A stretch of DNA of 64,000 bases from NCBI RefSeq assembly GCF_007829035.1, contig NZ_VIVQ01000004.1:1-64000 (forward strand), written 5' to 3'. Source of the DNA: Rudaeicoccus suwonensis. GTDB taxonomy: Bacteria; Actinomycetota; Actinomycetes; Actinomycetales; Dermatophilaceae. Position 1 is the stretch's first letter; every line of letters begins with the position of its first letter. Below are positions 18,280 through 28,380 of this stretch, piece after piece. The notes beneath the pieces were generated by a model. The model saw nothing but the letters and a program-made list of their open reading frames with translations, did no database searches and was not told the origin of the DNA. Made by a program: the position numbers and the translations under genes.

Positions 18280-19869
18280 TCAGTCGACGGTGACGGTGAT
18301 CGAGTCCAGGCCCGTGGACCCGTTGGGTGCGGGCGGGGCCTGGACGCTGGTCTGGACCTCACCGGTGTCGCTCACCGCGCGCACCGCGATGGTGTGACTG
18401 CCCTTGGTGGCCGGCCATTCGTAGACCCACTGGCGCCACGCGTCGATCGTCGCGTCGGTGCCGAGACGGGCCTCCTGCCAGGCGCCTCCGTCGACCTGCA
18501 CCTGCACGCTCTTGACGCCGACGTGCTGATCCCAGGCGACACCGGCGACGGCGACCGTGCCGGCCTTCACGTGGGTGCCGCTGGTGGGCACGTCGATGCG
18601 CGAGGAGATCTTGACCGGGCCCATCGCCGACCAGCCGCGCGGCGTCCAGTAGCCCATGTCCTTGGCGTAGGTGGTGACCTTCAGCTCGGACAACCACTTG
18701 GTCGCACTGACGTAGCCGTAGAGCCCTGGCACCACCAGGCGCACCGGGAAGCCGTGCTCGGCGGGCAGCGCTTCGCCGTTCATCGCGACGGCCAGGATCG
18801 CGTTGCGGTTCGGGTCGGTCATCGCCGACAGCGGTGTGCCCGCGGTGAAGCCGTCGACGCTGGTCGACAGCACCATGTCCGCACCCGTCTGCGGTCCGGC
18901 TTGTGCAAGCAACTCCCGCACCGGCCAACCCGTCCAGATGGCGTTGCCGTTGAGGTTGCCGCCGACCTCGTTCGACACGCACATCAGGGTGACCATCGCG
19001 TCGATCATCGGCTTGGAAAGCAAGGTGTCCCAGTCGATTTCGATGTCGTGATCGACCATTCCGGTCACCTTGAGGGACCAGCTGTGCGGGTCGACCTCGG
19101 GCACCGTCAGAGCAGTGTCGATCCGGTAGAACTGATCGCCGGGCACGACGAAGGGCGTCACTCCCGGTACCCCGACGGAGGCCCCGGCGGGCACGGTCAC
19201 CGGTTTGGCGACCTTGGGCAGCACGAAGGCGGCGCGCGCCTGTTCGACCGCGCGCGCACCACTGCTGAGCGCCCGCCCGGCAAAGCCGCCGAGCGCCGCG
19301 GCAACAGCGCCGCCCGCTCCGAGGATCAGCACCCGCCTGCGGTCGTATGACGACATCTGCGCCGGCGCCGGATTGACGACGAGTTGCAGTCGCCACCAAC
19401 CGAGCATGAGCAGACCTGCCACCGCTCCGATGAGCAGCGGGAAGACGTCGATGAAACCGGCATGGGGTCGGGTGGCGACCGCCAGTGCGGCCACTGCGAC
19501 CAGCGCGACGAAGAGCACGAGTGCAACGGCGTAGTGCCGCTCACTGATCCAGCCGATCACCAGGCTCGCGACGAAGAGCACCACAGCGATGCCGCCGAGC
19601 AGCACCTTCTTGTCATTGGTGCCGAAGTTCGAAGTCGCGAACTCCTTCAGCCACAACGGTGTGTGATTGATGAAGGCAGAGCCGACGGCCAGCACCGGTG
19701 AAGGTGTGCCGCTGCTCCAGCCGAAGCGTTGCACGAGACCGGCAAGAAGTTCGGCGACACCGATCGTCACGACTCCGGCGATCAGTCCGCCGACCACAGC
19801 AAGAAGGGTGCGGTGCGGCGGCGGCGCCGGATCGGCGACGACTGGACGTGTTGCGGTTTCGATCACCAT
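18280..19869 (-). CDS. Membrane-anchored SUOX-family molybdopterin oxidoreductase
   Basis: From ATG 19869 the protein is 529 residues. The first ~190 residues hold about five transmembrane helices. Residues ~230-430 form the sulphite-oxidase fold; the likely Mo-ligand Cys is in LMCVSNEVGGNLNGNAIW. The last ~100 residues are the Mo-co dimerisation domain (WSAMGPVKISSRIDVPTSG onwards). No haem domain is present. The catalytic part should face outside, as in YedY/MsrP-like enzymes, but the physiological substrate is unknown. Confidence 0.9.
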   Translation of the reverse strand: MVIETATRPVVADPAPPPHRTLLAVVGGLIAGVVTIGVAELLAGLVQRFGWSSGTPSPVLAVGSAFINHTPLWLKEFATSNFGTNDKKVLLGGIAVVLFVASLVIGWISERHYAVALVLFVALVAVAALAVATRPHAGFIDVFPLLIGAVAGLLMLGWWRLQLVVNPAPAQMSSYDRRRVLILGAGGAVAAALGGFAGRALSSGARAVEQARAAFVLPKVAKPVTVPAGASVGVPGVTPFVVPGDQFYRIDTALTVPEVDPHSWSLKVTGMVDHDIEIDWDTLLSKPMIDAMVTLMCVSNEVGGNLNGNAIWTGWPVRELLAQAGPQTGADMVLSTSVDGFTAGTPLSAMTDPNRNAILAVAMNGEALPAEHGFPVRLVVPGLYGYVSATKWLSELKVTTYAKDMGYWTPRGWSAMGPVKISSRIDVPTSGTHVKAGTVAVAGVAWDQHVGVKSVQVQVDGGAWQEARLGTDATIDAWRQWVYEWPATKGSHTIAVRAVSDTGEVQTSVQAPPAPNGSTGLDSITVTVD

Positions 19870-19912
19870 TTCAGTGTCACCCCGCTGTATGTGAAAGCGA
19901 TGCCTCAAATCC

Positions 19913-20521
19913 TTACGGTTTGAGGACATCCACCAGGTCGGGCTGCAGCAACCGCAGTGCCGTCCCTCTGTGCGAGATGGCGTTCTTCTGTTCATCGGTG
20001 AGTTCGGCCAGCGACCTGCCGTCCGGCAGCTCGAAGATCGGGTCGTAACCGAAACCGTTGGCGCCACGCTGGTTTCGGGTCAATCGGCCGTGCAACTCAC
20101 CGAACCGGACCCGCTGCATGCCGTCCGGCAGCGCAAGCACGACACAGCAGGTGAAGTGCGCCGCGAGGCGCTCGACGGGCACATCGCCGGTCTGCGCCAG
20201 CAGCAGGTCGATATTCGCCTGGTCGGCGCCGTGCACACCGGACCAGCGCGCCGAGAAGACCCCTGGGCTGCCACCGAGCACGTCCACCGACAGACCGGAG
20301 TCGTCGGCGATGGTGGGCAATCCGGTGGCGCGCGCCACCGCGTGCGCCTTCAGCGCGGCGTTCTCCTCGAAGGTCACGCCCGTCTCGACGACGTCGTCGA
20401 CGTCAGCGAAAGACCCGACCGACACCACGTCGACGCCGGCCAACTGCGGGACCTCGTCGACCAACTGCTGCATCTCGCGCAACTTGCCGGCATTGCGCGT
20501 CGCGAGCACCAGCGACGTCAT
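19913..20521 (-). CDS. rdgB: RdgB/HAM1 XTP/dITP pyrophosphatase
   Basis: This house-cleaning enzyme hydrolyses dITP, XTP and ITP to monophosphates. The 202-residue product shows [45 protein letters not shown] (split by family invariants), [11 protein letters not shown] and SHRGTALR, all invariant in the family. It overlaps the rph stop in an ATGA; rph-rdgB is a standard bacterial pair. Confidence 0.96.
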   Translation of the reverse strand: MTSLVLATRNAGKLREMQQLVDEVPQLAGVDVVSVGSFADVDDVVETGVTFEENAALKAHAVARATGLPTIADDSGLSVDVLGGSPGVFSARWSGVHGADQANIDLLLAQTGDVPVERLAAHFTCCVVLALPDGMQRVRFGELHGRLTRNQRGANGFGYDPIFELPDGRSLAELTDEQKNAISHRGTALRLLQPDLVDVLKP

Positions 20522-21276
20522 ACCTGACGGTCTCGGGCCGGGGCATCCAGCGCCTGCTGCTGCAGCGCGGTGAGATCGGCGATGCCCTTGGCGGCCAGAC
20601 CCAGCAGTGCGTCCAGCTCACTGCGGTCGAAGGGCGCGCCCTCGGCGGTGCCCTGCACCTCCACGAAGCCGCCGGCGCCGGTCATGACGACATTCATGTC
20701 GGTTTCGGCCGTGGAGTCCTCCGGGTAGTCCAGGTCGAGCACCGGCTGCCCGGCGACGATGCCAACGCTCACAGCGGCGATCGAACCGGTCAACGGCTCG
20801 GCCTTCTTGGCGATCAGGCCCTTGGCGCGAGCGTCGGCCACAGCGTCGGCAAGCGCGACATACGCGCCCGTGATGGATGCCGTGCGGGTGCCACCGTCAG
20901 CCTGCAGCACGTCGCAGTCGACGACGATGGTGTTCTCGCCAAGCGCCTTGGTGTCGATGACAGCGCGAAGGCTACGGCCGATCAGCCGGGAGATCTCGTG
21001 GGTGCGGCCGCCGACCTTGCCCTTGCGGGACTCGCGATCGGAGCGGGTGTTGGTGGCACGCGGGAGCATCTCGTATTCCGCGGTGACCCAACCGGTGCCC
21101 TTGCCCTTCAGCCAGCGCGGCACACCCTCGGTGAACGACGCCGCCACCAGCACACGGGTCTTGCCGAATTCGACCAGCACGCTGCCTTCGGCGTGGTCCA
21201 GCCAGTTGCGGGTGATGCGTATGTCGCGAAGCTGGTCGGGTGCGCGGCCGTCGTGGCGCGTGGCGTCTGTCGTCAT
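20518..21276 (-). CDS. rph: Ribonuclease PH
   Basis: RNase PH is a phosphorolytic 3'-5' exonuclease that trims tRNA 3' ends. The 252-residue chain has [51 protein letters not shown] (phosphate-binding Arg) and [19 protein letters not shown], all diagnostic. It sits upstream of rdgB with a 4-nt overlap. Confidence 0.97.
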   Translation of the reverse strand: MTTDATRHDGRAPDQLRDIRITRNWLDHAEGSVLVEFGKTRVLVAASFTEGVPRWLKGKGTGWVTAEYEMLPRATNTRSDRESRKGKVGGRTHEISRLIGRSLRAVIDTKALGENTIVVDCDVLQADGGTRTASITGAYVALADAVADARAKGLIAKKAEPLTGSIAAVSVGIVAGQPVLDLDYPEDSTAETDMNVVMTGAGGFVEVQGTAEGAPFDRSELDALLGLAAKGIADLTALQQQALDAPARDRQV

Positions 21277-21398
21277 ACCTCACAGGGTAGGAGCGCCAAT
21301 CACAGCTGCGAAAAACGGGGACCCAAGGCGGCACTTCCCGCGTCATACCTAAGCTGACACCATGGGCCCGGGGCGGCCCACCTGACAAGGAGCTCTTC

Positions 21399-22541
21399 AT
21401 GGGGTTGATGGACAAGATCCGCGGCGAACTCGTCGACATCATCGAGTGGGTCGACGACTCGCACACCGCGCTGGCGTGGCGCTTCCCGCGCTACAACAAC
21501 GAGATCAAGAACGGCGCCAAGCTCATCGTGCGCGAGGGGCAGGAGGCGGTGTTCGTCCACAACGGCCAGCTCGCCGACCGCTTCGGCCCGGGCATGTATG
21601 AGCTCACCACCGAGAACCTGCCGATCATCTCGACGCTGCAGGGCTGGCAGTACGGCTTCAACTCGCCGTTCCGCAGCGAGGTCTACTTCATCAACACCCG
21701 CCCGGTGACCGACTTCCGTTGGGGCACAGCCAATCCGATCACGGTGCGGGACCCCGACTTCAAGATGGTGCAGGTGCGCGCCAACGGTCTGTGCGTCGTG
21801 CGTGTGGTCGACCCGGCGATCTTCCTGCGCCAGGTGATCGGCACCGACAGCCAGGTGCAGGTGGAGGAGATCGGCGAACTGCTGCGCCGCGTCATCACCC
21901 TCGCGCTGGCCGACATGGTCATGCAGACCGGCCTCGGTGTCATCGATCTGCAGGGCAAGCAGGTCGAACTCGCCGACAAGCTGCGCGATTTCGTCGCCGC
22001 ACGAGTCGACGACGAGTACGGCCTGGGTATCGACTCGATCACCATGAACATCTCGCTGCCCGACGAGATCACCCAGGCAATGACCCGCGGTGTCGCCAAG
22101 GGCGTCGAGGCGTCCGGCTTCACGAGCAACATGGGCGACATGCAGCGCTATCAGCAGGCGATGGCTGCACAGGCGATGGTCGATGCGGCCGGCAATCCCG
22201 GCGGGGGCGCCATGGGTCAGATGATGGGCGCCGGCATGGGAGCTGCGATGGGTGCGGCGATGGCCGGGCAGGCCGCCGGGTCGCTCGCCGGCGCACCTGC
22301 CGGGACTCCCCCGCCGTTGCCGGGTGGCAAAACCTTCCACGTCGCCGTCAACGGCCAGCAGCAGGGCCCCTACACCCTCGACCAGTTGCGTTCCGCCGGG
22401 CTGACACCCACCACGATGGTGTGGAGTGCGGGCATGGCCGACTGGGCAGCAGCGTCGAGCGTTCCGGAGCTCGGGGCGTTGTTCCAGGCGCCTCCGCCGC
22501 TGCCACCGCAGGCACCGCCGGCCCCGCCCGCCGCACCCTGA
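21399..22541 (+). CDS. SPFH-domain protein with C-terminal GYF_2 domain
   Basis: The 380-residue protein has an SPFH/band-7-like domain (residues ~25-240; EAVFVHNGQLADRFGPGMYEL, as in YdjI-type virion-core-like proteins). A Gly/Met/Ala-rich linker (GAMGQMMGAGMGAAMGAAM) follows, then a DUF4339/GYF_2 domain (FHVAVNGQQQGPYTLDQLRS...GMADW) and a Pro-rich tail. AAGGAGC lies 7 nt before ATG 21399. It is followed by a zinc-ribbon membrane protein, a known partnership in this family; function probably in membrane organisation. Confidence 0.88.
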   Translation: MGLMDKIRGELVDIIEWVDDSHTALAWRFPRYNNEIKNGAKLIVREGQEAVFVHNGQLADRFGPGMYELTTENLPIISTLQGWQYGFNSPFRSEVYFINTRPVTDFRWGTANPITVRDPDFKMVQVRANGLCVVRVVDPAIFLRQVIGTDSQVQVEEIGELLRRVITLALADMVMQTGLGVIDLQGKQVELADKLRDFVAARVDDEYGLGIDSITMNISLPDEITQAMTRGVAKGVEASGFTSNMGDMQRYQQAMAAQAMVDAAGNPGGGAMGQMMGAGMGAAMGAAMAGQAAGSLAGAPAGTPPPLPGGKTFHVAVNGQQQGPYTLDQLRSAGLTPTTMVWSAGMADWAAASSVPELGALFQAPPPLPPQAPPAPPAAP

Positions 22542-22542
22542 C

Positions 22543-23823
22543 ATGACCGACGACGCGCCACCGCCGCTGCCGGACCACCCGGTGGCGGCGGAGTCCGCCG
22601 ACGCTGCGCAGCCCGGCCCGCCTCCGGTGCCTGCTCGGCACCCGGTGCCGGACCGGCTGTCGGAGCCGGGCGCGATGCCCGAACCGGCAGGTATGCCGCA
22701 GCCGCCTCCGTTGCACGACACCGCGATGCTGCAGAGCACCGAGGTCACCCGCACCTACCCGTGCCCGTCGTGCGGTGGGTCGCTGGGCTTCGATCCGCAG
22801 GCACGTCAGCTGAAGTGCCCTGCCTGCGGACGCCTCGAGGCGCTGGCTCCGGTGGCCGGGTCGATCACGAAGCGCGATCTGGCCAGCACGATGCAGCACC
22901 TGGCCCAGCATCGCGGTGAGCAACACCAACATCAGCTCGGTCGCGAGGTCGTGTGCCAAAACTGTGGCGGCACAACCGCTTTCGACGGCACGCTCACCGC
23001 GACCCGGTGCCCGTACTGCGCTACGCCGATCCAGCGCGACGACCTGCAGACCGCGCCCGAGCGGTTGCCGATCGACGGCGTGCTGCCGCTCATGATCGGC
23101 GAGAAGGACGCCCGCGAGCGCATCAATGCCTGGATCAACGGTCGCTGGTTCGCGCCCAAGGAGTTCAAGAAATACCGCGAGATCGGCTCGTTCACCAGCA
23201 TCTACCTCAGCTACTTCACGTATGACGCGACGACCACCACGCAGTACACCGGCATGCGCGGCGAGGACTACACCGTCGAGGTGGGCGACGGCGACAACCG
23301 GCACACCGAAACCCGCACGAACTGGTGGCCGACCTCGGGCACGGTCGTCAACGACTTCCGCGACCTGGTCGAGTTGGCCAACACCGGTCTGGACGAGCGC
23401 AAGGTCGACGCGCTCGAGCCGTGGCCGTTGCAGGAGGCGCAGCCGTACTCCCCGCAATTCGTGGCTGGTCACCTCAGCCGCACGTATGACGCGGACGCCG
23501 GCCAACGTTTCGACGACGGCGCGCGCAGCAAGATCGAACGCGAGGTCGACCACACCATCCGCCGCGACATCGGCGGCGACCAGCAGCGCATCACCAGCCG
23601 CGAGATCGGTTACAACTCGCTGGTGTTCGCGCAGCTGCTGCTGCCGGTCTGGTTGCTGACGGTGACCTTCGAAGGGCGCCCGTTCCAGGTGTTCATCAAC
23701 GGCGCGACCGGCGAGGTGCAGGGCCAGCGGCCGTGGAGCAAGGTGAAGCTGGCGTTCGCCGTGCTCGTGGCGGTGATCGTCATCGCGGTGGTTGCACTGA
23801 TCTACAAGAAGGTGCACGGGTGA
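22543..23823 (+). CDS. Double zinc-ribbon membrane protein, partner of SPFH protein
   Basis: The 426-residue product begins with a Pro-rich disordered stretch of ~65 residues. Two zinc-ribbon pairs follow: CPSCGGSLGF...CPACG (~75-105) and CQNCGGTTAF...CPYC (~140-165). A conserved beta-rich region with Trp and Tyr follows, then a single C-terminal helix (LAFAVLVAVIVIAVVALIY) ending in KKVHG. It resembles TFIIB-type zinc-ribbon proteins paired with YdjI-like SPFH proteins. The start is one nt after the previous stop. Confidence 0.8.
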   Translation: MTDDAPPPLPDHPVAAESADAAQPGPPPVPARHPVPDRLSEPGAMPEPAGMPQPPPLHDTAMLQSTEVTRTYPCPSCGGSLGFDPQARQLKCPACGRLEALAPVAGSITKRDLASTMQHLAQHRGEQHQHQLGREVVCQNCGGTTAFDGTLTATRCPYCATPIQRDDLQTAPERLPIDGVLPLMIGEKDARERINAWINGRWFAPKEFKKYREIGSFTSIYLSYFTYDATTTTQYTGMRGEDYTVEVGDGDNRHTETRTNWWPTSGTVVNDFRDLVELANTGLDERKVDALEPWPLQEAQPYSPQFVAGHLSRTYDADAGQRFDDGARSKIEREVDHTIRRDIGGDQQRITSREIGYNSLVFAQLLLPVWLLTVTFEGRPFQVFINGATGEVQGQRPWSKVKLAFAVLVAVIVIAVVALIYKKVHG

Positions 23824-24218
23824 GCACGTTCGACGACAGCGACGACTTCGAGATCTACGGCAGCGACGGCGCTGAGGTGGCCGAGATCCGTGTGCAACTG
23901 CGTGCCGCGCTGACCGACGCCATGCATGAGCGGGACGCCGCGGCGGTTGCGGCATACCGCAGTGCACTGGCTGCACTCGACAACGCGGAGGCGGTGCCGT
24001 GCGACGAGCGCGCCGGCGCCATCGAGGATTCACCGGGGAGTGTCGGGGCGACCGAAGCGCCACGACGTGTCCTCACCGGGCACGAGGTGCAATACCTCAT
24101 CGCTCGTGAGGTCGACGAACGCGAGGCCGCGGCTGCGTCATACGACAGGTTGGGTCAGCCGGACCGCGCCCAGCGGTTGCGCGACGAGGCGGACGCGCTC
24201 ACACCCTGGACCACCTGA
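23820..24218 (+). CDS. YqeY-like small protein
   Basis: The GTG at 23820 overlaps the previous stop in GTGA, giving 132 residues. The segment VQLRAALTDAMHERDAAAVAAYRSALAALDNAEAV matches the N-terminal half of GatB/YqeY proteins, and REVDEREAAAASYDRLGQ matches their second helix block. At this length the Yqey domain is the whole protein, and no GatB core is present. It forms an operon with the SPFH pair. YqeY has no settled function. Confidence 0.7.
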   Translation: MSTFDDSDDFEIYGSDGAEVAEIRVQLRAALTDAMHERDAAAVAAYRSALAALDNAEAVPCDERAGAIEDSPGSVGATEAPRRVLTGHEVQYLIAREVDEREAAAASYDRLGQPDRAQRLRDEADALTPWTT

Positions 24219-24263
24219 AATCCGCCTCACTCAGTCAGCGAAAGTCGTTGCGACACAAGAGGT

Positions 24264-25046
24264 TCAGAGCACGTATGTCGCGCCCGGCTGTGCCAGCTCG
24301 ACGTCGCCGGGCCAGACCAGGTCAGCCTCTGCGCGGCATACCTCCGGGTCGTTCCACGGCGGGATGTGGGTGAGCATCAGCCGTTTGACGCCTCCCGCCA
24401 ACACGGCCGCGGTGGCGGCGCGGTGGCCCGACAGGTGGATGCCTTCGACATCGTCACGGTCCTCGCAGAACGCCGAGTCCGACAGCACCAGATCGGCTTT
24501 CGTCATCAGCGGGGTCAGCGCGGCGCAGGTGTCGGTGTCACCGGTGTAGGCCAGGGTGCGCCCGTCGGCCTCGACGCGCAGCCCATACGCCTCCACCGGG
24601 TGATTGACCCGCAGCGGCGTGATGCGGAACGGGCCGATCGTGAACACCTCCGCGTCGGCCAGGTCGCGGAAGTCCATCTCGGGACGCAGCAGTTGTGCGT
24701 CGCCCGCCTCGTCGTCGCTGACGCCGGAGGCTCGTGCCGCACGCAGATCGGTGCCGCGGGGGCCGTAGATCGGCAGCGCCGCCTCGGGTGCGCCGGCCGG
24801 GTCATAGCGCAGCATCACGTGCAGGCCGGACAGGTCCGCGCAGTGATCCGGGTGCAGGTGCGACAGGACGACGGCGTCGACGTCACGCGGGGCCAGGTGT
24901 CGTTGCAACTCGCCGAGGGCGCCATTGCCCAGGTCCAGCAGAATGCTCCAGGTGCGGCCGTCGAGGTCGGCCTGCACCAGATAACAGGAGGCGGGCGAGT
25001 GCGGCCCGGCATACGACCCCGAACACCCCACGATCGTCAGTTTCAT
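24264..25046 (-). CDS. MBL-fold metal-dependent hydrolase
   Basis: The 260-residue protein carries the metallo-beta-lactamase metal motif [11 protein letters not shown] (HxHxDH), a bridging Asp in [10 protein letters not shown], and a late His in LTHIPPWND. It resembles RNase Z/phosphodiesterase-type MBL proteins, which in actinobacteria often sit between murI and rph-rdgB. The ATG overlaps the murI stop by 4 nt. The substrate is unknown, perhaps a cyclic phosphodiester. Confidence 0.9.
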   Translation of the reverse strand: MKLTIVGCSGSYAGPHSPASCYLVQADLDGRTWSILLDLGNGALGELQRHLAPRDVDAVVLSHLHPDHCADLSGLHVMLRYDPAGAPEAALPIYGPRGTDLRAARASGVSDDEAGDAQLLRPEMDFRDLADAEVFTIGPFRITPLRVNHPVEAYGLRVEADGRTLAYTGDTDTCAALTPLMTKADLVLSDSAFCEDRDDVEGIHLSGHRAATAAVLAGGVKRLMLTHIPPWNDPEVCRAEADLVWPGDVELAQPGATYVL

Positions 25047-25876
25047 GACACTCCTGCCTCCACCCCGACGTGGTGGAAGTTGTTGCGGAAGACGTGGTCG
25101 AACTCCGGGCCCAGCCCGAGGAAGCGCCGCGAGAGCCGACGGAATTCCTCCGGGTCACCGGTCGTGGTGAACGAATGCCCTGGCGGCGGCAGGTGATCCG
25201 GGCGCAGCAGGTCGGCGTCGGCGAGCACACGGTAGAGATCCTTGGCGGTCTCCTCCGCCGACGACACCAGCGTGACCTCCTCGCCCATGACGTAGGAGAT
25301 GACACCGGTCAGCAACGGGTAATGCGTGCACCCCAGAACGACGGTGTCGACCTGCTGATCCTTCAACGGTTGCAGGTAGTCGCGCGCGCAACCGATCAAC
25401 TCTGCTCCCCCGGTGGTGCCGCGTTCGACGAACTCCACGAACCGAGGGCACGGCTCACTGGTCACGAACAGGTCGGGCGCAGCGGCGAAGGCGTCGACGT
25501 ACGCGCGCGACTGGTGCGTGCCGCGTGTCGAGATCACACCGACTCGCTGGTTGCGGGTGGCACGCACGGCACGCCGCACGGCCGGGCGGATGACCTCGAC
25601 GAGGGGCACGTCATACCGCTCGCGCGCGTCGTGCAGCATCGCGGCCGAGGCGGTGTTGCATGCGATGACCAGTGCTTTGACACCGTGGGCGACGAGGCGG
25701 TCCAGGCACTCCAAGGCGTAGGCCCGGGTTTCGGCAATGGGCCGCGGGCCGTATGGCGCGCGTGCCGTGTCACCGAGGTAGGCCACCGACTCGTGCGGCA
25801 ACTGGTCGAGCACCGCGCGGGCGACGGTCAGACCGCCATACCCGCTGTCGAAGATCCCGATCGGCGCGTCAGACAC
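25043..25876 (-). CDS. murI: Glutamate racemase
   Basis: MurI interconverts L- and D-glutamate to supply D-Glu for peptidoglycan. The 277-residue product shows the catalytic motifs [36 protein letters not shown] (first catalytic Cys) and LGCTHYPLL (second catalytic Cys). Length is normal. It is followed directly by the MBL-fold gene. Confidence 0.97.
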   Translation of the reverse strand: MSDAPIGIFDSGYGGLTVARAVLDQLPHESVAYLGDTARAPYGPRPIAETRAYALECLDRLVAHGVKALVIACNTASAAMLHDARERYDVPLVEVIRPAVRRAVRATRNQRVGVISTRGTHQSRAYVDAFAAAPDLFVTSEPCPRFVEFVERGTTGGAELIGCARDYLQPLKDQQVDTVVLGCTHYPLLTGVISYVMGEEVTLVSSAEETAKDLYRVLADADLLRPDHLPPPGHSFTTTGDPEEFRRLSRRFLGLGPEFDHVFRNNFHHVGVEAGVS

Positions 25877-26007
25877 AGCCGACAGCCTAAGCCCGCAGAC
25901 GGATGATGATGTGCCGGTCTCTCCGGACGGGGTGAGTGCCGGACCTCGGCGAATGACGACGTCCGGGTCCGTCAGTTGCCGCTGCGCTCACACACGGCGC
26001 GTGCGCC

Positions 26008-26475
26008 TCAGTCCACCGGCTGGCCGTCCGAATACGGTGACACTGCAAGGAATTCGCGGACCTTGGCACCGGTGTGCTCACCCCACTGCGGACTGACTCT
26101 CGTCATCAACTCCACCCACAATGCGAACTGTTGCCGACGGGAGTCTTCAGCTGGGCGGCGGTGACCAACTTCATACGAGACGGCGACGTCGTGGGCGACA
26201 TCGCAGATGATCCACTCGATCAGCTCCGACCGCGACGAGGTGTGCCGGTCGATGACAAGTTCACCTCGCTCGGTCGCCAGGTAGTCGTAACAACCGAGTT
26301 CGCCGTTCCAGCGCCAGAACATGTACCCGGCGTCGGGATTCACCTGTCTCGGCACGTGCGGCCGGTGTCGGATGCCGGGCACGATAACTTGCTCGGCGAG
26401 CCGGTCGATCTCGGCCTGCAACTCCTCGAGGTCGACGTCGGTCGGGGTGTCGTCCGGAGTCGATGTGTCCGTCAT
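26008..26475 (-). CDS. Imm63-type immunity protein, orphan
   Basis: The 155-residue acidic protein has CYDYLATERGELVIDR, ELIEWIICDVAHDVAVSYE, a spaced R...DSRRQQF and a terminal LAVSPYSD. This run of residues fits my memory of the Imm63 family of polymorphic-toxin immunity proteins (ERG.E, E.R..eD.RR..F, PY.D). No toxin gene lies next to it, so it may be a solitary protective gene or have another role. The family call is from recall, not a search. Confidence 0.65.
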   Translation of the reverse strand: MTDTSTPDDTPTDVDLEELQAEIDRLAEQVIVPGIRHRPHVPRQVNPDAGYMFWRWNGELGCYDYLATERGELVIDRHTSSRSELIEWIICDVAHDVAVSYEVGHRRPAEDSRRQQFALWVELMTRVSPQWGEHTGAKVREFLAVSPYSDGQPVD

Positions 26476-26514
26476 ACGCTCGAATGTCTTTCTGCGGGAA
26501 CGGGAACCGACCGA

Positions 26515-27291
26515 TCAGTCCTCGTGCCGGATGTACGGGTTGCTGAGCGTGCCGATGTTCTCGATCTCGATGTCGACGCGCTGACCGGATTCGACCGGCG
26601 CGATGCCGGCCGGGGTGCCGGTCAGGATCACATCACCGGGCAGCAGGGTGAAGGCCTGCGAGGCATAGGACACCAGCGTCGGCACGTCGAAGATCATGTC
26701 GGCGGTGGTGCCGTCTTGCACGACCTCGCCGTCGCGCAGCGTGCGCAGGCGCAGGTTGGTGACGTCGAGGTCGGTCTCGATCCAGGGACCGAGTGGGCAG
26801 AAGGTGTCGAACCCCTTGGCGCGCGACCACTGCCCGTCGGAGCGCTGCAGGTCGCGCGCGGTGACGTCGTTGGCGCAGGTGTAACCGAAGATGACCGACG
26901 GGACGTCCTCGGGCTGGATGTCGTGGCACATCCGGCCGATCACGACGGCGAGTTCGCCCTCGAAGTCGACCCGCTGCGACTGCGGCGGCATGACCACCGG
27001 GTCATCCGGGCCGACGACTGCGGTGTTGGGGATCAGGAACATCAGCGGCTCGCTCGGCGGCTCGTTGCCGGTCTCGCGAGCGTGCTCGACGTAGTTGCGC
27101 CCGATGCCGATGACCTTGGACCGCGGAATCACCGGGGCGAGCAGGCGCACCTGGTCCACCGTCGTGGTGACTCCGGTCAGCTCGATCTTGGTGTAGAGCG
27201 GGTCGCCGGTGATTTCGGCGATCTTGTCGCCGGCACCATCGACGAGGCCGTAGGTCGGGTCTTCTCCTGTGGTGTATCTCGCAATCCGCAC
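26515..27291 (-). CDS. Fumarylacetoacetate hydrolase-family protein
   Basis: The 258-residue protein has the FAH-fold signatures GIGRNYVEHARE, a metal-binding DFEGELAVVIG, GYTCANDVTARDLQ and a late GVILTGTPAGI-like stretch (PGDVILTGTPAGIAPVESG). Such enzymes hydrolyse acylpyruvates or decarboxylate/hydrate 2-oxo acids of aromatic pathways. It has no pathway neighbours here, so the substrate is open; many genomes carry a solitary acylpyruvase of this type. Confidence 0.9.
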   Translation of the reverse strand: MRIARYTTGEDPTYGLVDGAGDKIAEITGDPLYTKIELTGVTTTVDQVRLLAPVIPRSKVIGIGRNYVEHARETGNEPPSEPLMFLIPNTAVVGPDDPVVMPPQSQRVDFEGELAVVIGRMCHDIQPEDVPSVIFGYTCANDVTARDLQRSDGQWSRAKGFDTFCPLGPWIETDLDVTNLRLRTLRDGEVVQDGTTADMIFDVPTLVSYASQAFTLLPGDVILTGTPAGIAPVESGQRVDIEIENIGTLSNPYIRHED

Positions 27292-27300
27292 GATGTCAGC

Positions 27301-28380
27301 TTACGAGCGGCCACCGTCGCGCCGACGGCGGATCCGCATCGCGGCTGCACCGCCGAGGGCGGACACCGCGATTGCGGCAGCACCGGCGCCGACCAGAACA
27401 CTCTCGTTGCCACCGGACGCCGGGCCGTCGGTCACGACGGGCGGGCCGGAGACCGGCGAACTGCTGACGCCGGTCGCGGTGGTGGTGCTTGCCGACGGCG
27501 AGGAGCTGGGACTGCTGGTCGGAGGCGCCGCCGGGATCGCGGCGATGACGGCCTTGCCCATCACCGCGTAACCGGCGTCGTTGGCGTGGATGTTGTCCTT
27601 GCTGCACATCCAGGTCCACTGGCAGATCCGGGCGACGTTCAGCGGCAGACTGCCATAGGGCTTGACGGTCACGGTGGGCGTGAAGTCGCTGCTGGAGAAC
27701 GCGGTCTGCACGTCGGCCACCGGTGCCTTGACGCCAGCGGCCGCCGAGGCGATCTCACCGTCGAAGGTGTCGGCAAGGGTGACCGAGGTCTTCGCCAGTG
27801 TCTGGCCGGAGGTGCCGGTCAGCCAGGCCGCGAGGAACGGGTTGTAGTAGTTGACGACGACAAGCCGTGCGTTCGGCGCGGCTGCCCGCAGCTGGCCCAG
27901 GATCTGTGGCAGCTGGGTGTTCACGGTCGCCAGGCCCTTCGCCAAGCACGTGAAATCGACGCCGGTCGTGGTGGCGCAGCTGTCGATGTCGTTGGCGCCG
28001 ATGTCGATCGTGATCAGGCTCAACTCGTTCTTGTGCGCCTTGGCGAAGGCCACACCGGCGGCCAACTGGTTGCCCTGCGGATACGTGCAGATGCCGCCGT
28101 TGAGCATGGTGCCGGTGGTCTCACCCGAGCAGCTGAGGTTGTTCAGCTCGACGCTGGGATCTGTCTGCTTGAGGTGCGCCAGGACGGCTCCGACATACCC
28201 GCCGGTCTTGTTGTCGCCCAGACCGGGCTGATAGCCGGCGCCGAGCGAGTCACCGAGCGCGAGGTAATAACTTCCAGTGGCGGCCGAGGCCGGCTGGCTG
28301 GTGGCAATGACGCCGACAGCGCCGAGCGATCCTGCTGCGAGCGCCATCGCGCTCAGGCTGCGCACTACACGTGCAGACAT
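27301..28380 (-). CDS. Secreted SGNH/GDSL esterase with C-terminal anchor
   Basis: From the ATG at 28380 the product is 359 residues with a signal peptide (Ala-rich, cleavage near SAATG). The SGNH blocks are visible: LALGDSLGAGY (Ser), a Gly block, TIDIGANDID (Asn) and KDNIHANDAGY (Asp and His). A Ser/Thr-rich linker leads to a C-terminal hydrophobic helix and a basic RIRRRRDGGRS stop-transfer, so the enzyme is probably displayed on the cell surface. The cysteines of the mature domain suggest disulphides, as in Streptomyces lipases of this type. Confidence 0.9.
   Translation of the reverse strand: MSARVVRSLSAMALAAGSLGAVGVIATSQPASAATGSYYLALGDSLGAGYQPGLGDNKTGGYVGAVLAHLKQTDPSVELNNLSCSGETTGTMLNGGICTYPQGNQLAAGVAFAKAHKNELSLITIDIGANDIDSCATTTGVDFTCLAKGLATVNTQLPQILGQLRAAAPNARLVVVNYYNPFLAAWLTGTSGQTLAKTSVTLADTFDGEIASAAAGVKAPVADVQTAFSSSDFTPTVTVKPYGSLPLNVARICQWTWMCSKDNIHANDAGYAVMGKAVIAAIPAAPPTSSPSSSPSASTTTATGVSSSPVSGPPVVTDGPASGGNESVLVGAGAAAIAVSALGGAAAMRIRRRRDGGRS

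Noticed and set aside
16468-19350. 960-codon open frame on the plus strand
   Set aside because: It lies opposite four well-supported genes (YrdB-like, GPx, hydrolase, molybdoenzyme). It is His/Arg/Asp-rich without motifs, the typical antisense shadow of high-GC coding DNA.
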